Assembly: GCA_947645675.1 (NCBI GenBank)
Contig: CANSDP010000001.1
Coordinates: 298,053-362,052 of the forward strand
Origin: an uncultured Bacillota bacterium
GTDB lineage: Bacteria > Bacillota > Clostridia > Oscillospirales > Oscillospiraceae
DNA: 64,000 nt
Direction: 5' to 3'
Shown here: one piece after another, positions 58,074-64,000 of the stretch
Layout of the letters: the number at the start of each line of letters is the position of its first letter
How positions within the stretch are numbered: the stretch's first letter is position 1
Translations under genes and position numbers: made by a program
The notes under the pieces: generated by a model
What the model was told of the DNA's origin: nothing
Databases searched by the model: none
Seen by the model: only the letters and a program-made list of their open reading frames with translations

Positions 58074-59076
58074 CGGCAACCCGCAGATTGGAACAGGCCA
58101 CATTATGCGCTGCCTCTCACTGGCAGATGCGTTCCGGGAACAAGGAAAGGAGATTGCATTTGTCATAGCAAAGCCATATTTTCAGAAGTTAATTCAGGAA
58201 CGTGGCTATTTATGTACTGTGCTTGGAACAACTTTTGACCATATGGAGGATGAGCTTCCCCTCTTTCTTCCAATTTTAAAACGGGACCGGCCTGAGCTGG
58301 TAATCTTGGACAGCTATTTCGTAACGCCGAAATACATGAAAATGGTAAAAGATGCGGTTCCCCTCCTTTACATCGACGACTTGAATGCCTTTGGCTACCC
58401 GGCAGATATCGTTGTGAACTACAACATCTATGGCCCGGAGATACCCTATTCGGGAAGCAAGACCTATTTTCTAGGGCCGAAGTATGCGCCCTTGCGCAAA
58501 GAATTTCAAGGACTTGGCCGGCGAAGGGTCAAAAAATGCGTGGAAAACGTCTTGGTATCCACCGGAGGTACAGATCCATATCATGTGGCCCTACGCTGTG
58601 CGGAGTACCTTCGGGAGCACCTGGTGAGCGAGGGTGTCACATTCCATTTTGTCCTCGGCGCTATGAATCGGGATGTGGAGGCGCTTGATCGGCTCTCCTG
58701 CGGCTGTCCATCAATCAAACTGCATCGGCAGGTGACGGATATGTGTTCCCTGATGATGCAATGTGATGCGGCGATCTCCGCCGGCGGGACAACGCTATTT
58801 GAGCTGTGCGCCTGCGGGCTTCCGACGGTAACGTATATTTTGGCAGATAACCAGATCATGAATGCGGGGGCCTTTGAAAGGTCGGGCCTTACGCTGAATG
58901 CCGGGGATATTCGGGGGGATGTGTGTTTTGCGAAACGTCTTTTTGAAATTCTGGACGCACTGACGGAGAATTTTGCGTTGCGCCAACGTATGGCCGAGCA
59001 AATGCAGGATACCGTCGACGGAATGGGCGCAAGACGACTGGCGGAAGCGCTTGTCAAAACTGGTTTTGGAGTATGA
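58054..59076 (+). CDS. pseG: UDP-2,4-diacetamido-2,4,6-trideoxy-beta-L-altropyranose hydrolase
   Basis: 340 residues, GT-B fold hydrolase. The start IRADGNPQIGTGHIMRCLSLA includes the catalytic His of GTGHIMR. A nucleotide-binding loop lies at VSTGGTDPYHV and ISAGGTTLFELCACGLP. It removes UDP to release the sugar for PseI. The ATG at 58054 has GGGAGGGG in front. The gene overlaps pseH. Confidence 0.93.
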   Translation: MFLIRADGNPQIGTGHIMRCLSLADAFREQGKEIAFVIAKPYFQKLIQERGYLCTVLGTTFDHMEDELPLFLPILKRDRPELVILDSYFVTPKYMKMVKDAVPLLYIDDLNAFGYPADIVVNYNIYGPEIPYSGSKTYFLGPKYAPLRKEFQGLGRRRVKKCVENVLVSTGGTDPYHVALRCAEYLREHLVSEGVTFHFVLGAMNRDVEALDRLSCGCPSIKLHRQVTDMCSLMMQCDAAISAGGTTLFELCACGLPTVTYILADNQIMNAGAFERSGLTLNAGDIRGDVCFAKRLFEILDALTENFALRQRMAEQMQDTVDGMGARRLAEALVKTGFGV

Positions 59077-59116
59077 CAGCGCAAAAAATCGTGAATTATA
59101 AATGGAGGCGGGTGAA

Positions 59117-60028
59117 ATGGATAAATATAAAATTTTAGGAAGAATAGCGAATATCTATGCGGATGGGGGAAACATTCTTGAATATTTGAGGGATATTGAA
59201 GGACATGACCATAATTCAATAGAGGATATTATGATCAGCTACGATTTTCAGGCAGGCTCATACAATTCCGCATATAAGAAGACGCCGGATAAGTTCAACA
59301 GTCCCCATGAAGCTATGGCGGAAATAATGAACGGCTGCCTGCCTGAGAACGGGTACACGTTGTGTGAGGCGGGAGTTGGGGAGGGAACCAGCTTTTTCCC
59401 TTTGATCCCGTATTTAAGGAAAAAACCGGCGATCGCCTGCGGGTTTGATATTTCCTGGTCAAGGATCCTGGAGGCCATGCGTTTTGGGAACGAGTTTACG
59501 GGATTGGAAGGAATGTCCCGGCAGCTGGTCGTGGGGGATATGTTTGAGGCTCCCTTTGCGGATAATTCCTTTGACATTGTTTACACCTCGCATGCGATGG
59601 AGCCAAACGGAGGGAAAGAAGCGCAGATGCTTGCGGAACTGTATAGAATAACCTCCAAGTATTTGTTTTTATTTGAGCCAATTTACGAACTGGCCTCCGA
59701 AGAAGTGCAAAAACGGATGATCCATCATGGTTATGTAAGGGGATTGAAGCGTCAGGCAGAAGCTTTGGGCTATTCTGTCGTACGGTACGAAATACTTAGA
59801 TGTTTTGTCAGTGATTTAAACCCAACGGGGGTACTTGTGATCGAAAAGGGCGGTACGACAGAGTGGCAGGGCCTGTGCGACCCGCTTTCCAAGAAAAGAA
59901 TGACGGAATACGATGACTGCTATTTCTGCAAGGACAGCATGCTGTCATACCCTAAAATCGGTGGTATTCCCTGCCTGTCAAGGCAGAACGCGGTATTGAC
60001 AACAAAATTTGAAACACAGAAAGTTTAG
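59117..60028 (+). CDS. SAM-dependent methyltransferase with C-terminal Cys motif
   Basis: 303 residues. Class I Rossmann site: LCEAGVGEGTSFFPLIPYL (motif I), then VVGDMFEAPFADNSFDIVYT. The C-terminal 50 residues contain CDPLSKKRM, DDCYFCKDS and YPKIGGIPCL, resembling a Trm112-like zinc module and UbiE-type tail. It may methylate a sugar hydroxyl, an amine or a carrier-bound acyl group. The ATG at 59117 has GGAGGCGGGTG in front; five more codons are open. It heads the group with the adenylation enzyme. Confidence 0.85.
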   Translation: MDKYKILGRIANIYADGGNILEYLRDIEGHDHNSIEDIMISYDFQAGSYNSAYKKTPDKFNSPHEAMAEIMNGCLPENGYTLCEAGVGEGTSFFPLIPYLRKKPAIACGFDISWSRILEAMRFGNEFTGLEGMSRQLVVGDMFEAPFADNSFDIVYTSHAMEPNGGKEAQMLAELYRITSKYLFLFEPIYELASEEVQKRMIHHGYVRGLKRQAEALGYSVVRYEILRCFVSDLNPTGVLVIEKGGTTEWQGLCDPLSKKRMTEYDDCYFCKDSMLSYPKIGGIPCLSRQNAVLTTKFETQKV

Positions 60029-60039
60029 GGAAAACAGAT

Positions 60040-61335
60040 ATGGATAATCATGGTCAGGATATGTACCGATTGGCGAAGCGGCTATTTCCGATTTGCCGCA
60101 GTATAACCGGGGATGGGGTCCGAGATACACTGAGCATACTTGGCGAGATCGTCCCGCTCAAAACATATGAGGTGCCTACTGGTACACCGGTATTTGATTG
60201 GACGGTACCGCAGGAATGGAATATCCGAGGCGGTTTTATTGAGGACGAAAACTCCAAGAGAATCCTTGATTTTGCTTGGAATAATCTCTCTATCGTCGGA
60301 TACTCTGAGCCGGTGGATCAGATTGTATCCAGGGAGGAGCTGCTGGAGCACATATACAGCGAACCGGCGCAGCCGGACGCGATCCCCTATGTGACCTCCT
60401 ATTATAAGCGCAGATACGGATTTTGCATGACGGAAAATCAGCGAAATGCGTTGGGAAACGGGCCGTTCCATATTGTCATTGACAGCGAGCTGAAGGACGG
60501 AGCCCTTACCTATGGAGAGATCATTCTCTCCGGAGAGAGCCAACAGGAAATATTTCTTTCAACCTATATTTGCCACCCTTCCATGGCCAATGATAACCTC
60601 TCCGGTCCCTGCCTTCTGATCTATCTCGCAAAAATGCTTTCAGAGCTTCCTCGCCGCAGATACACCTATCGCATAGTTTTTATCCCGGAAACAATTGGAT
60701 CAATTACATATCTCAGCAAAAACTATGTACATCTTAAAAAGCATGTGGTGGCGGGCTTTAATATTTCATGCGTCGGGGATGACCGTACCTATTCTTATGT
60801 AGCGTCCCGCTATGGAAATACCTTAGCGGACAAAGCGGCGAAAAACGTGCTTTCCTTTCACGCCCCCGGCTATCAAGCCTACAGTTTCTTGCAAAGAGGC
60901 TCAGATGAACGACAGTACTGCGCGCCCGGGATTGATCTGCCGCTGTGTGCGATCTGCCGGTCGAAGTATGGGGAGTATCCGGAATATCACACTTCACTGG
61001 ACGATTTGACGCTGATTTCCGAAGCGGGCCTTGGCGGGGCTCTGGAGGTATACTGGAAATGCCTGATGGGATTGGAGCACAACTACTGTTATCGCGTCAC
61101 ATGCCTGGGTGAGCCGCAGTTAGGCAAACGGGGATTGTATCCAACCTTGAGCCGAAAAGGTTCGGCTAATGAGATTCGGACAATGACAAATTTTATCGCG
61201 TATGCCGATGGAACTAACGACCTGTTTGATATCAGCAATATAATCCATGTTCCGGTAGACAGGCTGATTGAGATCGCGGATATATTGCGGGCCGGAGGAA
61301 TTTTGGAACGGATGCCTGAAGCGCGCACCGGGTGA
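60040..61335 (+). CDS. DUF4910/DUF2172 aminopeptidase-like protein
   Basis: 431 residues. The N-terminal RLFPICRSITGDGVRDTL and VPTGTPVFDWTVP are hallmarks of the DUF4910 family. The M28-like zinc peptidase core has STYICHPSMANDNLSGP (metal His and Asp), FIPETIGSI (Glu) and the C-terminal winged helix (LIEIADILRAGGIL). Members recur in polysaccharide and non-ribosomal clusters and probably cleave or transfer amino acid amides. It lies 11 bases after the methyltransferase. Confidence 0.88.
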   Translation: MDNHGQDMYRLAKRLFPICRSITGDGVRDTLSILGEIVPLKTYEVPTGTPVFDWTVPQEWNIRGGFIEDENSKRILDFAWNNLSIVGYSEPVDQIVSREELLEHIYSEPAQPDAIPYVTSYYKRRYGFCMTENQRNALGNGPFHIVIDSELKDGALTYGEIILSGESQQEIFLSTYICHPSMANDNLSGPCLLIYLAKMLSELPRRRYTYRIVFIPETIGSITYLSKNYVHLKKHVVAGFNISCVGDDRTYSYVASRYGNTLADKAAKNVLSFHAPGYQAYSFLQRGSDERQYCAPGIDLPLCAICRSKYGEYPEYHTSLDDLTLISEAGLGGALEVYWKCLMGLEHNYCYRVTCLGEPQLGKRGLYPTLSRKGSANEIRTMTNFIAYADGTNDLFDISNIIHVPVDRLIEIADILRAGGILERMPEARTG

Positions 61336-61385
61336 AATAAAAACCTTGAAGGAGAACGGCTTCAAAGATTGGAGGCGAAATATCG

Positions 61386-62183
61386 ATGCGGATTTTTGAG
61401 GAATTGATCGACTGCCTCGAAATAGAGCGGGGGGACAGGATTTGGCTTTCCTCCGAAATAGTGAAGCTTGCGCTTTTATGCAGAAAGGCTGGCGTAGAAT
61501 TTGATGCGTCAGCGTTGCTGGATTGCTTTCAGTCAGCCATAGGAGAGGACGGGACACTGCTTCTGCCAACCTTTACTTTCGTATTCAGTAACACGGGGAG
61601 GTATGACTACACCCGTTCGAGAGGCGTTACCGGCACATTGGGAAATGCCGCGCTTCAGAGAGGCGATTTTGTGAGGACACAGCACCCGATGCATTCCTTC
61701 GCCGTATGGGGGAAAGACCGTGAAAAGCTATGCGGGATGAAGAACAAGCACGCTTTTGGCACGGATTCCCCTTTTGCGTATTGCAGGGAGAACAATGTAA
61801 AGCAGATCATGCTTGGCACGGATTATGTGCATGCCATGACGTTTGTGCATTATGTGGAAACTATGTGCGCGGTTCCGTACCGTTTCGCAAAGAGCTTTAC
61901 CGGGATATACGTGACACGCGATGGCATGCAGGAGGAGCGGACCTATGACTACGCGGCCCGCAGGTTGGATGTGGGCACAACGGAACAATTTAACAGGATT
62001 GGCGCGATACTGGAGGAACGGGGCATTGCACAGGTCAAAGATTATTGCGGAATCACAAGCTATATTGTATCTTTAGGCGATAGTTATAACGTGATACGTG
62101 AAGACATTCTGCATAATCAGTGCGGAAATATTTATGACTTCAAGGTTTCACGCGAGGAGTTATTTAAGGGATACGGAGGGTGA
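61386..62183 (+). CDS. AAC(3)-fold N-acyltransferase
   Basis: 265 residues of the aminoglycoside 3-N-acetyltransferase family: GTLLLPTFTF, SRGVTGTLGNAAL and HPMHSFAVWGKDRE with the catalytic His. Homologues in cell-surface clusters acylate amino sugars and are not drug resistance enzymes. Two genes later come an adenylation enzyme and a carrier protein, so it may use carrier-bound acyl groups. GGAGGCG precedes the ATG. It ends 5 bases before the adenylation gene start. Confidence 0.85.
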   Translation: MRIFEELIDCLEIERGDRIWLSSEIVKLALLCRKAGVEFDASALLDCFQSAIGEDGTLLLPTFTFVFSNTGRYDYTRSRGVTGTLGNAALQRGDFVRTQHPMHSFAVWGKDREKLCGMKNKHAFGTDSPFAYCRENNVKQIMLGTDYVHAMTFVHYVETMCAVPYRFAKSFTGIYVTRDGMQEERTYDYAARRLDVGTTEQFNRIGAILEERGIAQVKDYCGITSYIVSLGDSYNVIREDILHNQCGNIYDFKVSREELFKGYGG

Positions 62184-62188
62184 GCAGT

Positions 62189-63700
62189 ATGGTGATATCG
62201 GTTCTTGACTATTTAGATCGAACTGCGGCGATTTATCCTGAGAGGAAAGTTTTTCATGATCTGGAAAAGACTGTAAGCTTTAGGGAACTGCGGCAAGAGG
62301 CGAAAGCCGTTGGCAGTACTGTCGCGAAGATGGTCCCCCCTCATCAGCCTGTCATTATATATATGGAGAGAAGCGTCAATAATATTGCGGCATTTTTAGG
62401 GTGCGCGTATGCGGGCTGCTTTTATGTTCCGATTGATAAGGACATGCCGGTTGAGCGGATCAAGATGATTATTGAGCTGCTTGCCCCGAAAGCGGTGATA
62501 TGTGATAAAAAGACGGAAGTGACGGCGCGGGAGTTGTCAGGAGACATATTTGTTATCCGGTTTGAGACTGCTTTAGAGGGCGATGTTGATGAGCACACCC
62601 TTGCCGCCATCAGATTTCACATCAAGGCAACAGATCTTTTATATGTTCTTTTTACCAGTGGCTCAACTGGAGTGCCGAAAGGGGTTACAATATCACACGA
62701 AGCTGTAACTGATTTTATAGAATGGATCTGCGGGTGCTGCGGCTTTGACGAAAGCACATCATTCTGCAATCAATCTCCGTTCTATTTCGACGTATCATTA
62801 GCGGACATCTATGTTCCGCTAAAAACAGGTGCTGTGACCTATATCCCACCCAAAAGTTACTATATGTTCCCACAAAAAGTGCTGTCGTTCATAAAAGAAC
62901 ATCAAATCAACACTCTGATCTGGGTAGCGTCTGCCTTGTGCAATGTGGTCAACTGCCGTGCGTTTGATGTATGTGTGCCGGAATCAGTTCGGTTTGTTGT
63001 ATTTACTGCTGAGGTAATGCCCTGTAAACACCTGAACGAATGGATGCGGCGCCTGCCAAATGCCATGTTTTCAAATATGTATGGCCCGACAGAAGCGACA
63101 TGTTTCTGTACATATTATTATGTGAAGCATGAAGTTTCAGATACAGACAAGATACCGCTTGGAAAACCATGTGAAAACAGTGAGATCGTTTTAATCACCG
63201 ATGATGACAGAGAAGCGGCGCCCGGAGAAGTTGGAGAGATTTGTATCCTGGGGCAGTGCCTGTCCCAGGGGTATTATAACGATTGGGAGCGGACAAGAGA
63301 GGTTTTTGTTCAAAATCCGCTCAACCCCTATTGGACGGAAAGGATGTACCGGACAGGCGACCTTGCGTATATCAACGAGGATGGGGATATTATTTTTGTT
63401 GGCAGAAAGGACTTCCAGATTAAACGTTTGGGGTACCGTATCGAACTGGGAGAAATAGAGGCCGCAATCCTCTCCGAGCAAAGGATAAAAAGCGCTTGCT
63501 GCCTGTTTAACAAATCAACCAATGAAATTATAGCGATTTATACTGGCGAAATTGCGAAGAAAGAGCTTGGCGTATGTCTGCGTCAAATACTTCCACAATA
63601 CATGTTACCTAATCACTATATTCATTTGGACGCAATGCCATTGAATTTGAACGGTAAGATCGACAGGGTTAGCCTGAAAAAGGAGTACACCAAGGAGTGA
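62189..63700 (+). CDS. Stand-alone amino acid adenylation enzyme, DltA-like
   Basis: 503 residues, the length of DltA. Core motifs: LFTSGSTGVPKGVTISH (A3), NMYGPTEAT (A5), YRTGDLAY (A7), GRKDFQIKRLGYRIELGEIE (A8) and LNLNGKIDR (A10, catalytic Lys). It activates an amino or hydroxy acid with ATP and loads it on a carrier thiol. The substrate code cannot be read reliably by eye. The carrier gene begins 6 bases after the stop. No DltB or DltD is visible before the window edge. The ATG at 62189 has GGAGGGTGAG in front. Confidence 0.92.
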   Translation: MVISVLDYLDRTAAIYPERKVFHDLEKTVSFRELRQEAKAVGSTVAKMVPPHQPVIIYMERSVNNIAAFLGCAYAGCFYVPIDKDMPVERIKMIIELLAPKAVICDKKTEVTARELSGDIFVIRFETALEGDVDEHTLAAIRFHIKATDLLYVLFTSGSTGVPKGVTISHEAVTDFIEWICGCCGFDESTSFCNQSPFYFDVSLADIYVPLKTGAVTYIPPKSYYMFPQKVLSFIKEHQINTLIWVASALCNVVNCRAFDVCVPESVRFVVFTAEVMPCKHLNEWMRRLPNAMFSNMYGPTEATCFCTYYYVKHEVSDTDKIPLGKPCENSEIVLITDDDREAAPGEVGEICILGQCLSQGYYNDWERTREVFVQNPLNPYWTERMYRTGDLAYINEDGDIIFVGRKDFQIKRLGYRIELGEIEAAILSEQRIKSACCLFNKSTNEIIAIYTGEIAKKELGVCLRQILPQYMLPNHYIHLDAMPLNLNGKIDRVSLKKEYTKE

Positions 63701-63706
63701 AGCGGA

Positions 63707-63949
63707 ATGGATGAATTGCTGGAAATATTGCGGGAAATCAAACCTGATATTGATTTTGAACACGAGGATAATTTGATAGAGTCAGGCTTGATGGACTCGC
63801 TGGATATCGTTGCGATAATTGATGCGGTGCAGGAGCATTTCAAGATAGAACTGGACGGAAAGGACATTGAGCCAGATAATTTTGTGTCCGCCGCAGCAAT
63901 ATGGAAAATGGTTGAAAGGTATAATTCCTCTGGTAGGAAAGAACATTAG
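63707..63949 (+). CDS. Acyl/peptidyl carrier protein, DltC-like
   Basis: 80 residues. The phosphopantetheine Ser lies in ESGLMDSLDIV (about residue 31), followed by an acidic helix II (AIIDAVQEHFKIELDG). Size and sequence type resemble DltC and stand-alone PCPs. It should carry the acid activated by the preceding enzyme. The remaining 51 bases of the window hold no visible gene start. Confidence 0.92.
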   Translation: MDELLEILREIKPDIDFEHEDNLIESGLMDSLDIVAIIDAVQEHFKIELDGKDIEPDNFVSAAAIWKMVERYNSSGRKEH

Positions 63950-64000
63950 AGCAGTTCTCCGAAATAGCAATAAGAGAAGAAATATGGTAAAATAGCATCG

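Noticed and set aside
61386..62183. Aminoglycoside resistance gene
   Set aside because: The AAC(3) fold is shared by amino sugar acyltransferases; the operon context is surface glycan synthesis, so a resistance call is not supported.
1..64000. CRISPR arrays, rRNA genes, insertion sequences, prophage genes
   Set aside because: No regularly spaced direct repeats, rRNA sequence, transposase or phage structural genes were seen.

Overview
The window looks like part of the chromosome of an anaerobic, motile member of the Bacillota (class Clostridia, Oscillospiraceae-type gut bacterium). The evidence is a GC-rich genome with strong AGGAGG ribosome binding sites and sigma-A promoters, an RsgI-type ECF sigma/anti-sigma pair, a CD1871A-type CXXC small protein beside ferredoxins, a flavodiiron protein, and a Bacillota-style flagellin and pseudaminic acid locus. 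The genus cannot be fixed from sequence alone.

Positions 1-33 kb are mostly housekeeping and metabolism in short operons on both strands: a GH13 amylase cut by the window edge; remnants of a LytTR/DUF3021 pair; a MarR-MATE operon; divergent coaBC and coaX; a chemoreceptor paired with an orphan solute-binding lipoprotein; a PdaB-like deacetylase; glgX; DUF362 with an amino-acid ABC permease and binding protein; an NhaC-type antiporter; a five-gene ferredoxin/membrane Fe-S/TlpA/CXXC redox operon divergent from a Crp/Fnr regulator; an ECF sigma/RsgI-like pair; an Rrf2 regulator followed by an acyl-CoA dehydrogenase-EtfA-rubredoxin fusion and a flavodiiron protein; an NPPY methyltransferase; rsmI; murC; and a diguanylate cyclase.

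Positions 30.7-37.6 kb look like a catabolic island. A BCCT transporter and a HAL-family lyase that lacks the Ala-Ser-Gly (MIO) triad form one operon. It is divergent from a three-subunit molybdenum hydroxylase. The best hypothesis is uptake of a trimethylammonium substrate such as ergothioneine and its cleavage to trimethylamine. Two serine tRNAs and a SulP anion transporter follow.

Positions 40.2-64 kb are a flagellin gene followed by about 22 co-directional genes, with tight or overlapping junctions. They comprise: (i) a TPR/sulfotransferase-like protein and an APS-kinase-like protein; (ii) a TagD-type cytidylyltransferase fused to a Gfo/Idh dehydrogenase, a LicD transferase and a HisC-like aminotransferase, suggesting a phospho-linked decoration; (iii) PseB, PseC, PseH, PseG, PseI and an SpsF-type cytidylyltransferase, a full set for activated pseudaminic acid, with a GT-B-like protein, an aldo/keto reductase, a class III aminotransferase and a second GNAT; (iv) a methyltransferase, a DUF4910 aminopeptidase-like protein, an AAC(3)-fold acyltransferase and a DltA/DltC-like adenylation enzyme and carrier protein. 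The whole is best read as a flagellin glycosylation locus with carrier-protein-dependent acylation of the glycan. The flagellin leader carries two GGA hairpins that resemble CsrA sites. Gene content becomes more AT-rich at 49-52 kb, suggesting mosaic acquisition.
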